Shown: piece by piece, positions 51,894 through 59,730 of the stretch
Layout: every line of letters starts with the position of its first letter
How positions within the stretch are numbered: position 1 is the stretch's first letter
NCBI RefSeq assembly: GCF_019192735.1
Contig: NZ_JAHTKP010000002.1
Coordinates: 62,001-126,000, forward strand
Length of the DNA stretch: 64,000 bases
Reading direction: 5' to 3'
Origin: Kitasatospora aureofaciens
Lineage (GTDB): Bacteria; Actinomycetota; Actinomycetes; Streptomycetales; Streptomycetaceae
Translations under genes and position numbers: made by a program
The notes under the pieces: model-generated
What the model was told of the DNA's origin: nothing
The model's database searches: none
The model's input: the letters and a program-made list of their open reading frames with translations, nothing else

Positions 51894-53511
51894 GGTCACC
51901 AACCAGGTGCCCCTGCCGTACGGACACGACACGGCCGCCGACCCGACCCTGCTCGCCGCCCTGCACCGGGCCGGCGCCGGCTGGGCCGAGCCCGAGCTGC
52001 GCGAACTCGGCCGGTTGGCCGGCTCCGAGCAGGCCGCCGAATGGGGCCGGCTGGCCAACGAGAACCCGCCCGTCCTGCGCACCCACGACCGCTTCGGCCA
52101 CCGCATCGACGAGGTCGAGTTCCACCCGGCCTGGCACGAGCTGATGGGCACCGCCGTCTCGCACGGCCTGCACGCCGCGCCCTGGCGGGACGAGCGGTCC
52201 GGCGCGCACGCCGCCCGCGCGGCCAAGTTCTTCGTCTGGGGCCAGGTCGAGGCCGGCCACACCTGCCCGATCTCGATGACCTACGCCGCAGTCCCCGCCC
52301 TGCGTGCGAACCCTTCCCTGGCCGGGGAGTTGGAGCCGCTGCTGGCCACCACCACGTACGACTACGGGCTGCGCGAGCCGCGCACCAAGCGCGGGCTGAT
52401 CGCCGGCATGTCGATGACCGAGAAGCAGGGCGGCTCGGACGTCCGCACCAACACCACCACCGCGACCCCGCACGCCGACGGCACCTACCGCCTCACCGGC
52501 CACAAGTGGTTCACCTCCGCCCCGATGTCGGACCTGTTCCTGACGCTCGCTCAGGCTCCGGGCGGGCTCAGCTGCTTCATGCTTCCGCGCGTCCTCCCGG
52601 ACGGCAGCCGCAACCGTCTGCACCTCATGCGACTCAAGGACAAGCTCGGCAACAAGTCCAACGCCTCCGCCGAGTTGGAGTACGACGGCGCGGTCGGCTG
52701 GCTGGTCGGCGAGGAGGGGCGGGGCGTGCCGACCATCATCGAGATGGTCAACATGACCCGCCTCGACTGCACCATCGGCGGCGCCTCCGGCATGCGCTAC
52801 GGCGCCACCCGGGCGGTCCACCACGCCCTCCACCGGCGGGCGTTCGGCAAGGCGCTGGTGGACCAGCCGCTGATGCGCAACGTGCTGGCCGACCTGGTCG
52901 TGGAGTCGGAGGCGGCCACCGTCGTCGCCATGCGGCTCGCCCAGGCCACCGACCTCGCCCTTGCCGGGGACGAAACCGAGGTGCTGGTAAGGCGGTTGGG
53001 CCTGGCCGTCGCCAAGTACTGGGTCTGCAAGCGCGGTCCGGCGCACGCGGCCGAGGCGCTGGAGTGCCTGGGCGGCAACGGCTACGTGGAGGAGTCCGGC
53101 ATGCCCCGGCTCTACCGCGAGGCGCCACTGGTCTCGATCTGGGAGGGCTCCGGAAACGTCGCCGCCCTGGACGCGCTGCGCGCGATGGCCAAGCGCCCGG
53201 AGGTGGTCGACGCGTTCCTCGGCGAACTCGACGCGGCCGCCGGGGCGGACCGCCGCCTGGACGCGGCCGTCGCCGAACTGCGCAAGCAGCTCACCGACCC
53301 GACCGACCTGGAGTACCGCACCCGCCGCCTGGTCGAAGCCATGGCGCTGGCCTTCCAGGGCTCGCTGCTCGTCCGGTACGGCAGCCCGGCGGTGGCCGAC
53401 GCGTTCTGCGCGTCCCGCCTCGGCGGCGACCACGGTGCCGCCTTCGGCACCCTGCCGGCCGGCCTGGACGTGGCGGAGATCATCGACCGCGCCCGCCCGG
53501 TGCCCGCGTGA
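51877..53511 (+). CDS. AidB-like acyl-CoA dehydrogenase
   Basis: A 544-residue FAD-dependent dehydrogenase of the AidB type, longer than simple short-chain enzymes. The N-terminal AidB-specific domain precedes MTEKQGGSDVRTNTTTA (FAD-binding loop), the middle HKWFTSAPMSDLFLTLAQ, and RLYREAPLVSIWEGSGNV containing the active-site Glu of the family. E. coli AidB is linked to alkylation damage, but actinobacterial members may oxidise isovaleryl- or other acyl-CoA. The ATG at 51877 has GGGAGGA upstream; translation is coupled to the TetR and to the amidohydrolase. Confidence 0.88.
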   Translation: MTATHEVTNQVPLPYGHDTAADPTLLAALHRAGAGWAEPELRELGRLAGSEQAAEWGRLANENPPVLRTHDRFGHRIDEVEFHPAWHELMGTAVSHGLHAAPWRDERSGAHAARAAKFFVWGQVEAGHTCPISMTYAAVPALRANPSLAGELEPLLATTTYDYGLREPRTKRGLIAGMSMTEKQGGSDVRTNTTTATPHADGTYRLTGHKWFTSAPMSDLFLTLAQAPGGLSCFMLPRVLPDGSRNRLHLMRLKDKLGNKSNASAELEYDGAVGWLVGEEGRGVPTIIEMVNMTRLDCTIGGASGMRYGATRAVHHALHRRAFGKALVDQPLMRNVLADLVVESEAATVVAMRLAQATDLALAGDETEVLVRRLGLAVAKYWVCKRGPAHAAEALECLGGNGYVEESGMPRLYREAPLVSIWEGSGNVAALDALRAMAKRPEVVDAFLGELDAAAGADRRLDAAVAELRKQLTDPTDLEYRTRRLVEAMALAFQGSLLVRYGSPAVADAFCASRLGGDHGAAFGTLPAGLDVAEIIDRARPVPA

Positions 53512-53575
53512 GCCCTGAGCCCGGTGCCCGAACGAGCCCCGAGACCGGTGCCCGCGTGAACCCCGAGACCGGTGA
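53495..53575 (+). repeat. 24-bp tandem repeat across a stop/start junction
   Basis: Three units (53495-53518, 53519-53542, 53543-53566) plus a partial fourth, all variants of GCCCGGTGCCCGCGTGAGCC. They hold the dehydrogenase stop and both candidate GTG starts of the amidohydrolase. Confidence 0.75.
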
Positions 53576-54443
53576 AGCAGCCGACGTCCGCGCCTTCTGG
53601 CAGGACCTCGGCCTCCCCGGCCTGGTCGACGTGCACACCCACTTCATGCCGAAGAACGTCCTCGACAAGGTGTGGGCGTACTTCGACGCCGCCGGCCCGC
53701 TGGTGAACCGGCCCTGGCCGATCACCTACCGCGAGGCGGAGGAGCAACGCGTCCAGCGGCTGCGGGACTTCGGCGTCCGAGCGTTCACGTCGATGCTCTA
53801 CCCGCACAGGCCCGGCATGGCCGGTTGGCTGAACGCGTGGTCCGCCGACTTCGCCGCCCGCACCCCGGACTGCCTGCACACGGCGACGTTCTTCCCCGAG
53901 CCCGAGGCGCCCGGCTACGTGGCGCGGGCGATCGAGGACGGCGCCCGGGTGTTCAAGGCGCACCTCCAGGTCGGCGGCTACGATCCGGCGGACCGGCGGC
54001 TGGACGAGGTGTGGGGGCTGCTCGCCGAGACCGGCACCCCGGTGGTGACGCACTGCGGATCCGGGCCGGTGCCCGGCAAGTTCACCGGCCCGGGCCCGAT
54101 CGGCGAGGTGCTGGCCCGGCACCCCGGGCTGGTGCTGGTGGTCGCCCACCTCGGCATGCCCGAGTACCGGGACTTCCTCGACCTCGCCGAGCGCCACCCC
54201 GCCGTCCGGCTGGACACCACCATCGCGTTCACCGACTTCGCCGAGGCCGACGTGCCGTTCCCGCGCGACGAACTGCCGCGCCTGCGCGGCCTGCGGGAGC
54301 GCATCCTGCTCGGCAGCGACTTCCCGAACATCCCGTACCGGTACGTCCACCAGCTGGAGGCGCTGGCCGGCCTGGGACTGGGGGAGGAGTGGCTGCGGGC
54401 CGTCTGCCACGACAACGCGGCGCGGCTGTTCGGCCTCACCTGA
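53508..54443 (+). CDS. Amidohydrolase-2 family enzyme
   Basis: A 311-residue metal-dependent TIM-barrel hydrolase (ACMSD-like amidohydrolase-2). It has DVHTHFMPKN (HxH), a middle THCGSGPVPG His, VVAHLGMPEY, and LGSDFPNIPY with the conserved Asp. The GTG at 53508 overlaps the dehydrogenase stop (GTGA), but the first 20 residues come from a 24-bp tandem repeat (SPEPGAR, SPETGAR, NPETG), and a second GTG at 53556 also fits, giving 295 residues. It is the third gene of the TetR-dehydrogenase operon. Confidence 0.83.
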   Translation: MSPEPGARTSPETGARVNPETGEAADVRAFWQDLGLPGLVDVHTHFMPKNVLDKVWAYFDAAGPLVNRPWPITYREAEEQRVQRLRDFGVRAFTSMLYPHRPGMAGWLNAWSADFAARTPDCLHTATFFPEPEAPGYVARAIEDGARVFKAHLQVGGYDPADRRLDEVWGLLAETGTPVVTHCGSGPVPGKFTGPGPIGEVLARHPGLVLVVAHLGMPEYRDFLDLAERHPAVRLDTTIAFTDFAEADVPFPRDELPRLRGLRERILLGSDFPNIPYRYVHQLEALAGLGLGEEWLRAVCHDNAARLFGLT

Positions 54444-54517
54444 TCACCGCACCGCACCTGATCGCCGCCCCGCCGCCCAGCACCGCACCTGATCACGGCA
54501 CCGCCCCAAGCACGCGA

Positions 54518-55318
54518 TCACCGCACCGCCCGCAGCACCCCCACCGCGTCCTCGTGCAGCCCGGGCGCGGCGGCGAGGAAGCTGTCGGACCCGGCCGTCC
54601 AGGCCGCTCCGGCGGCGTCCGTCACCGTCGCGCCCGCCTCGCTCGCGATCAGCGCGCCGGGCAGCAGGTTGCCCGCGTCGGCGCCGTACTCCCAGAACAG
54701 CGCGAGGTGCCCGGAGCCGACCTGGGCCACCTGGAGGGCGGTCGGCCCGAGGTTGCGCACCGCCAGGACGGCGCCCGCCATCGCGGACAGCGACTCGCCC
54801 GCCCGGCGCAGCGCCACCGGGTCGGCGGCGACGAGCGGCGGCTGGCTGGTGCCGGCGACGGTCGCCCGCAGCTCGCGCGGCAGCGGCGCGATCGGCCGCC
54901 CGTCCAGCCGGGCGCCGCCGCCGAGCACCGCCCGGTAGGTCCGCCCGCCGCCCAGCTCGGGCGCGTGCACCACGGCCAGGACCGCCTCGCCGTCCCGGAC
55001 GAGCGTCGCGGTGACGGCCCACTGCGGCTGCCCGAGGAGGTACTGCACCGCGCCGTCGGTGGCGTCGCACAACCACCACTCGCCCTCGGCGGGCACCGTG
55101 CCGTCCAGCTCCTCGCTCACCCACCCGGCCTGCGGGCGCAGGGCGGCCAGCCGCTCCCGCAGCTCGGCGGCGGCCGGTCCGTCCACCTCGGCGAAGCGCG
55201 CCATGGCCTCCTCCGCCGTCCGCGCGGGCATGGGCTCGGCGGGCCGCCGCGCCGCCAGCTTCGCGCCGACCTCGCGCACCGCGGCCTCCACCCCGTCCGT
55301 CAGCGTCTGCAGCTCCAT
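54518..55318 (-). CDS. Inositol-monophosphatase-like protein (degenerate metal motif)
   Basis: A 266-residue protein of the IMPase/FBPase superfamily. The WVSEELDG and WWLCDATDGAVQYL segments correspond to the metal sites, but the usual DPLDGTxN has become DATDGAVQ, so catalysis may be altered. C-terminal FWEYGADAGNLLPGALIASEAGATVTDAAG retains the family's AxD and G-rich shape. The ATG at 55318 follows AAGGAG. It diverges from the double AsnC regulator over a region with a 13-bp inverted repeat and is its probable target. Confidence 0.78.
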   Translation of the reverse strand: MELQTLTDGVEAAVREVGAKLAARRPAEPMPARTAEEAMARFAEVDGPAAAELRERLAALRPQAGWVSEELDGTVPAEGEWWLCDATDGAVQYLLGQPQWAVTATLVRDGEAVLAVVHAPELGGGRTYRAVLGGGARLDGRPIAPLPRELRATVAGTSQPPLVAADPVALRRAGESLSAMAGAVLAVRNLGPTALQVAQVGSGHLALFWEYGADAGNLLPGALIASEAGATVTDAAGAAWTAGSDSFLAAAPGLHEDAVGVLRAVR

Positions 55319-55322
55319 CGCC

Positions 55323-55391
55323 GTACTCCTTGTCCGTTCCGCTGTTGCCATCCCGGGGCCGGACACCCCGGCCGCGCAGGACAAGGAGTAC
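55323..55391. promoter_or_regulatory. Inverted repeat between IMPase-like and AsnC genes
   Basis: GTACTCCTTGTCC (55323-55335) and its exact complement GGACAAGGAGTAC (55379-55391) are 43 bp apart, with a smaller CCGGGG/CCCCGG dyad between. The left copy overlaps the IMPase RBS. AsnC/Lrp proteins often bind such spaced sites. Confidence 0.55.
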
Positions 55392-55448
55392 CGTGAGAGC
55401 TGCCGAACGAGACGCTCAAGCGGACGAGACTGACGGAGATCGGACAGC

Positions 55449-56441
55449 ATGGACCTCTCGACTGCTGATCCGGACACCGCGCTCGACGCCCTCGACCGCC
55501 GTCTGATCTGCGCCCTCCAGGTGGACGGCCGGGCCGAGACCGGCCGGATCGCCGAGGTGCTGGGCGTCTCCGCCCGGACGGTCACCCGCCGCCTGGCCCG
55601 GATGCAGCAGGCCGGCGTGCTGCGGGTGGTGCGGATGCCCGACGTCGAGGACGCCGCGGTCGGCGCGCTGCTGCTGCGCGTCCGGGTCCTGCGCGGCACG
55701 GTGGACGCCATCGCGCGGGCGCTGGCCGACCGCCCGGACGTCCCGTTCGTCGACGTGATGCTCGGCGGTCAGGAGATCGGCGCCGTCATGCTGAGCGGGG
55801 TCGGCGCCCGCGACCGCCTGCTGTACGGGCAGCTGCCGGCGACCGCCGCCGTCACCGACACCACCACCCACGCCGTCCTGCACGCCTTCGCCGACGCCGG
55901 GCAGTGGCAGGCCGGCTACCTGGACGCGGACGAGGCCGCCGCGCTCGCCCGGCCCGCCGCACCCCGCCCGGCGGCACCCCCGCCGCTGGACGAACTGGAC
56001 CGCGTGCTGCTGGCCCGACTGGCCGAGGACGCACGGCAGTCGCACGCCGCCCTCGCCGCGGCCGTCGGCGCACCCGAGTCGACCGTCCGCCGCCGGCTGC
56101 ACCGGCTCGACGACGCCGGACTGCTGCGCACCCACGCCACCGTCGACCCCCGGCTGCTCGGCATGGCCGTGGACGCCAACCTCTGGCTGGACGTGCCGCC
56201 GGGCCGGCTCGCCGAGATCGGCACCGCCCTGGCCCGGCATCCGCAGGTGCACGGGGTGTTCGCCACCAGCGGCCCGGCCAACCTGATGGCCACGCTGTTC
56301 TGCCCGGACCACGGCGGGCTCTACCGCTTCCTCACCGACACCCTCGGCCCGCTCGGGGTGGCTCGCGCCGAGACCGCGATCGTCGCCCGCGCGGTCAAGC
56401 GGGCGGGCGTCCCGCTCCAGCGGCCGGGCGTCCGCGGCTAG
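55449..56441 (+). CDS. Double-domain AsnC/Lrp regulator
   Basis: A 330-residue protein built from two AsnC-type halves. The first HTH is LDALDRRLICALQVDGRAETGRIAEVLGVSARTVTRRLARM and the second, from about residue 177, is LDELDRVLLARLAEDARQSHAALAAAVGAPESTVRRRLHRL; each is followed by a RAM-like ligand domain. An Ala/Pro linker (ARPAAPRPAAPPP) joins them. Doubled AsnC proteins are common in actinobacteria. The ATG at 55449 is preceded by GGAGATCGG. A 15-bp tandem repeat starts at its stop. Confidence 0.88.
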   Translation: MDLSTADPDTALDALDRRLICALQVDGRAETGRIAEVLGVSARTVTRRLARMQQAGVLRVVRMPDVEDAAVGALLLRVRVLRGTVDAIARALADRPDVPFVDVMLGGQEIGAVMLSGVGARDRLLYGQLPATAAVTDTTTHAVLHAFADAGQWQAGYLDADEAAALARPAAPRPAAPPPLDELDRVLLARLAEDARQSHAALAAAVGAPESTVRRRLHRLDDAGLLRTHATVDPRLLGMAVDANLWLDVPPGRLAEIGTALARHPQVHGVFATSGPANLMATLFCPDHGGLYRFLTDTLGPLGVARAETAIVARAVKRAGVPLQRPGVRG

Positions 56442-56479
56442 AACAGAAGCCGCTGGAACAGAAGCCGCTGGAACAGAAG
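56439..56479 (+). repeat. 15-bp tandem repeat starting at the AsnC stop
   Basis: TAG/TGG-AACAGAAGCCGC repeated at 56439-56453 and 56454-56468 with a partial third copy. The first begins with the real TAG; in the others this triplet has become TGG. Confidence 0.75.
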
Positions 56480-56490
56480 AAAGGGAGGGC

Positions 56491-56973
56491 TCAGACCCCG
56501 GTGCTCGACCCCGGCCGGACGACCATCAGCACCACGACCACCGCCCACAGCAGGTTGAACACCCCGGCCGTCATCGGCAGCAGCTTCAGACCCTGGACGG
56601 CCTTGCCGTGCCGCTCGTCCCCGGCGTCGAGGCCCAGCGCGTCCACCGCGGCCTGCTGCCCGGGCAGCACGAAGAGCAGCAGCGAGAGCGCGGCGACAGC
56701 GGTGATCACCATCGAGGCGATCAGCCAGGACTGCCCGAGCACGTCCATCACCTGGGCCAGCCCGATGCCCAGCACCGGCACGGCCACCCCCAGCAGCGCG
56801 TAGACCTGGGTGATCCGGTGCAGGATCCGCAGCACGCCCGCGTCGGAGGCCTGGTCGGGCCCGCCCGCCAGCGCCGCCTTCGCCCGGCGCGGGAACATGC
56901 TGACGGCCACCGCGACCGGGCCTATGAACAGGACCGACGCGAGGACGTGCAGGCTCAGCAGGAACTTGGCCAT
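56491..56973 (-). CDS. DUF2269-type membrane protein
   Basis: A 160-residue protein with four membrane helices: FLLSLHVLASVLFIGPVAVAVSMF, then YALLGVAVPVLGIGLAQVM, SWLIASMVITAVAALSLLLFVL and a final GVFNLLWAVVVVLMVV. The LHV(L)ASVLFIGP opening fits the DUF2269 family. Function is unknown. The ATG at 56973 is close to the gene's first helix. It converges on the AsnC gene and ends about 50 bp from it. Confidence 0.72.
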   Translation of the reverse strand: MAKFLLSLHVLASVLFIGPVAVAVSMFPRRAKAALAGGPDQASDAGVLRILHRITQVYALLGVAVPVLGIGLAQVMDVLGQSWLIASMVITAVAALSLLLFVLPGQQAAVDALGLDAGDERHGKAVQGLKLLPMTAGVFNLLWAVVVVLMVVRPGSSTGV

Positions 56974-57104
56974 GGCGGGGACACCCTTAATCCGGCGGTG
57001 GGCAGCTGACTCGGCGGGGCGCCCGGTTCCGGCGCCCGACCAGGCACGCTAACACCGCTTACCCGGCGGCCCCCCGCTCGGGTGGGCCCGGGCGGCGGCC
57101 CTGG

Positions 57105-57824
57105 TCAGCCGCCTGCCGTCAGCTCCACGACCTGCGGCTCGGCCGTGCTGACCGCCGCCACCGCCGCCCCGTGCTCCGGGTCCGTCCAGTCGAGCAGGTG
57201 CAGGTCCAGGTACCGGCTGCGCAGCGGGCCGTCGGCCGGGACGTCCAGGGGCAGGGCGGAGAGGTCGACCTCGGCCAGGGAGTCCATGCCGGCCCGCCCG
57301 ATCTTGATCAGCGACTCCTTCCGCACCCACAGCCGCAGGAACGCCCGGTCCGGCTCCGGGGCGGCGACGACCAGGGCCAGCTCGGCGGGGGTGAGCACCC
57401 GCTCGGCCACCCCCTGGAGCGTGCCGCCGCGCGCGGCCAGCTCGACGTCCACGCCGACCGGCTCGTATCCGGCGGCGGCGGCGACCACGCCCTGGGTGTG
57501 CGACAGGCTCACGTGCACGTCCGGGCGGTCCGGGAGAAACGGTTTGCCGTGGTCGGCCCGGCCGCAGTCCGGGCACTGCTGGGCGAGCGTCAGGGCGGCG
57601 GCCGGTACGCCGAGCAGCCGGGCGGCGCAGAGCCGGACCAGGATGTGGCCGGCGGTGAAGTCAAGCCGCCCGGACTCCTTCCGGAAGCGCGCCGCGCGCT
57701 GGTGTTCGAGGTCGGTGAGCAGGTGCTCGCCCGCCTCGGGGTGGCGCAGCACGGCGTCGGCGGAGGCGACGGCGACGAGCGGGGCGGGCCGGTCCTGGCG
57801 CTGGTCCTGGTCCTCGGTGGTCAT
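57105..57824 (-). CDS. 4'-phosphopantetheinyl transferase (Sfp type)
   Basis: A 239-residue enzyme that activates carrier proteins by transferring 4'-phosphopantetheine from CoA. The Mg-binding motif VGVDVE (Asp126, Glu128) and the WVRKESLIK motif (Trp166, Lys169, Glu170, Lys174) are intact, with the usual FTAGHILVRLCAARLLG and HVSLSHTQG segments. A CPDCGRADHGKPFL segment resembles those in secondary-metabolite PPTases. No polyketide or peptide synthase is in the window, so it probably serves clusters elsewhere. ATG at 57824. Confidence 0.92.
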   Translation of the reverse strand: MTTEDQDQRQDRPAPLVAVASADAVLRHPEAGEHLLTDLEHQRAARFRKESGRLDFTAGHILVRLCAARLLGVPAAALTLAQQCPDCGRADHGKPFLPDRPDVHVSLSHTQGVVAAAAGYEPVGVDVELAARGGTLQGVAERVLTPAELALVVAAPEPDRAFLRLWVRKESLIKIGRAGMDSLAEVDLSALPLDVPADGPLRSRYLDLHLLDWTDPEHGAAVAAVSTAEPQVVELTAGG

Positions 57825-57917
57825 GCGTCCAACCTAGGCCATGCCTCGCGACCGGTGGGTACGGACGGCAACTGCGCCGTGCTGACGGTCGGTTCGGCCG
57901 CGCCGTTGAAACGGCCT

Positions 57918-57954
57918 CTCGGGCCGTCCGGTCCCCGCGACCGGGCGGCCCGAG
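57918..57954. terminator. Terminator after the minus-strand TetR gene
   Basis: A 16-bp stem (57918-57933 with 57939-57954, one G-T wobble) and 5-nt loop. It lies between the TetR stop at 57960 and the PPTase start. Confidence 0.8.
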
Positions 57955-57959
57955 CCGTG

Positions 57960-58589
57960 TCAGCGGTCCGCCGGGTAGCCTCGAAGCCCCGACGCCAGCA
58001 GGCCGAACGCCCGTTCCGCCGCTTCCTCGACGCGCGCGCGGACCGCCTCGGCCGGCTCCCCGGCCACCATGGCCCGCCGGATCTCCGCCAGCACCGCCCG
58101 GTGTGCGCCCGCGATCGCGCCGGCCAGGACGCGGGGAAGCGGGTCCTCCGGCCCGGCCCCCGACTCCTCCGCCAGGGCCGCCGCCAGGGCGGCTTCGGCG
58201 CGTTCGCCCAGCTCCAGCAGCCGGGCGCGCAGCGCCGGACTGTCCGCGACGATCCGCCAGAAGGCCGCCATCCCCGGCTGCAGCCCGACCGTCGGCTCGC
58301 CGGCCGCCACCGCCGCGAGCAGGTCGGCCCGGACCGCCTCGACCGCGGGGCTGCCCGCCGGGCGCCCCCGGACCACCGCGGCCAGGTGCGCCACGACCTC
58401 GTCCTGCCGGTCGAAGAACAGCTCCTCCTTGGTGGGGAAGTAGTTGAAGACCGTGTTGGTCGAGACCCCGGCGGCCCGGGCCACCTCCGCCACCGTGACC
58501 TGCTCGAACCCGCGCTCGGCGAACAGTCCCATGGCGGTGTCGGACAGCAGGGCCCGGGTCTGCTGCTTCTTGAGTTCGCGAAGTCCCAT
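57960..58589 (-). CDS. TetR-family regulator
   Basis: A 209-residue repressor with HTH LLSDTAMGLFAERGFEQVTVAEVARAAGVSTNTVFNYF and an Ala/Arg-rich ligand domain (AFWRIVADSPALRARLLELGERAEAALA). The form with the NTVFNYFPTKEEL helix is frequent among actinobacterial drug-type TetR proteins. It diverges from the glycosidase-like gene, with a TGGTGTCAC/GTGGCACCA dyad between, so it probably regulates both. ATG at 58589. Confidence 0.87.
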   Translation of the reverse strand: MGLRELKKQQTRALLSDTAMGLFAERGFEQVTVAEVARAAGVSTNTVFNYFPTKEELFFDRQDEVVAHLAAVVRGRPAGSPAVEAVRADLLAAVAAGEPTVGLQPGMAAFWRIVADSPALRARLLELGERAEAALAAALAEESGAGPEDPLPRVLAGAIAGAHRAVLAEIRRAMVAGEPAEAVRARVEEAAERAFGLLASGLRGYPADR

Positions 58590-58611
58590 GGCGGCATCCT
58601 ACGGCGAATCA

Positions 58612-58658
58612 TGGTGTCACACTAAATTTGCAGTGGCACCAAAAATATCGGCTACGGT
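58612..58658 (+). promoter_or_regulatory. Operator dyad and promoter of the glycosidase-like gene
   Basis: TGGTGTCAC (58612-58620) and AGTGGCACCA (58632-58641) are an imperfect dyad overlapping a possible -35 TTGCAG (58628-58633). A -10 TACGGT (58653-58658) is 7 nt before the ATG, indicating a leaderless message. Confidence 0.55.
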
Positions 58659-58664
58659 GGCGGC

Positions 58665-59615
58665 ATGACCTTCACCTTCGGCATCTACCCAGGCGGCCTG
58701 CTCGGCAGCGACACCGGCCTGACCGAGCCCGTCCGCCCCGACGACCCCGCGCTGATCACCGCCGCTCTGTGCGAACTCCAGGGCAGTGCACCGGCGTTAC
58801 TGGTCCGCGCCTACCGCTCGCACCCGGCGGGCGCACACACCCCCGAACGGCCCGAGCAGTACGCCACCGAGGGCCGGAAGCTCGACCTCGTGCTCCAATT
58901 CCGGCATCCCGACGGGAAGTTGGACGGCTGGACGGACTTCGTCCGGCGGACCGTCCGGGCCGAGGGCCACCGCCTGGCCGTCCTGCAGATCTGCGAGGAG
59001 CCCAATCTGGACCTCCCGCCCGTGGACGGCAGCATCCCGAACGTTCGCCGAGCGCTGGTCGAAGGGGTGATCGCGGCCAAGGAGGAGGCCCTGGCCTGCG
59101 GATACGGCGACCTGGCGGTGGGCTTCAACGCGGTGCCGTCCTTCGATCCCGCCGACACCTTCTGGACGGACCTCGGGCAGCTCGCCGACGAGCGCTTCCA
59201 CCGTGCGCTCGACTACGTCGGGCTGGACTTCTTCCCGGACGTCTTCCGGCCGCTCCAGTCCGACCAACTCGCCGACGCCGTAAGGGCGGTGCTCACCGGC
59301 TTCCGGCGGGACGCGCTGGCCGCGGCGGGCATCGGCCCGGCGGTGCCGATCCGGATCTGCGAGAACGGCTGGCCCACCGGACCGGGACGTGACGAGGTGC
59401 GGCAGGCCGAAGTGGTCGAGGAGGTGGTCCGGACCGTCGCGGGCCTGGCCGCCGAACTCGCCGTCACCGGTTACGCGTTCTTCGCCCTCCGGGACGCCGA
59501 CAGCGCGGGCGCGACTCTCTTCCACCACTTCGGCCTGCTCCGGGACGACTACTCCCGCAAGCCCGCCTTCGACGTCTACCGGCGCCTGATCGGGGAGTTG
59601 ACCATCGCCGACTGA
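58665..59615 (+). CDS. TIM-barrel glycoside-hydrolase-like protein
   Basis: A 316-residue cytosolic protein. Two acidic motifs look like the acid/base and nucleophile of clan-A glycosidases: VLQICEEPNLDLPPVDG near residues 105-120 and RICENGWPTGPGRDE near 230-245, with YVGLDFFPD and YAFFALRDADS as further barrel strands. The exact family is not clear to me. No signal peptide, so the substrate is intracellular, perhaps a small glycoside. The gene is probably controlled by the divergent TetR. A 9-bp repeat carries its stop codon. Confidence 0.6.
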   Translation: MTFTFGIYPGGLLGSDTGLTEPVRPDDPALITAALCELQGSAPALLVRAYRSHPAGAHTPERPEQYATEGRKLDLVLQFRHPDGKLDGWTDFVRRTVRAEGHRLAVLQICEEPNLDLPPVDGSIPNVRRALVEGVIAAKEEALACGYGDLAVGFNAVPSFDPADTFWTDLGQLADERFHRALDYVGLDFFPDVFRPLQSDQLADAVRAVLTGFRRDALAAAGIGPAVPIRICENGWPTGPGRDEVRQAEVVEEVVRTVAGLAAELAVTGYAFFALRDADSAGATLFHHFGLLRDDYSRKPAFDVYRRLIGELTIAD

Positions 59616-59666
59616 GCCGACTGAGCCGGCTGAGCCGACTGAGCCGACTGAGCCGACCGAGCCGGC
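59613..59666 (+). repeat. 9-bp tandem repeat carrying stop codons
   Basis: Six copies of TGAGCCGAC with small changes, starting at the real TGA. The 9-bp period keeps five of the TGAs in the same frame as the gene. Confidence 0.8.
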
Positions 59667-59678
59667 CGGGCATGCGAA

Positions 59679-59704
59679 AGGCCCCTCGCACGGGCGAGGG
59701 GCCT
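59679..59704. terminator. Bidirectional terminator, glycosidase-like / kynU
   Basis: AGGCCCCTCGC (59679-59689) pairs perfectly with 59694-59704 around an ACGG tetraloop, between convergent genes. Confidence 0.9.
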
Positions 59705-59730
59705 GCTGCACGGCTCAACGACCGTCCCCC

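Noticed and set aside
55393..55503. A leader ORF starting at GTG 55393 before the AsnC gene
   Set aside because: It has a fair RBS (AAGGAG), but that RBS is half of an inverted repeat, and the frame runs into the AsnC gene out of frame without any recognisable content.
57105..59615. A secondary-metabolite cluster around the PPTase
   Set aside because: A PPTase, TetR and glycosidase-like gene are present, but no polyketide, peptide or terpene synthase genes are nearby.
59613..59666. A CRISPR array or other spaced repeat system
   Set aside because: The repeats are contiguous 9-bp units without spacers; the same holds for the other short repeats in the window.
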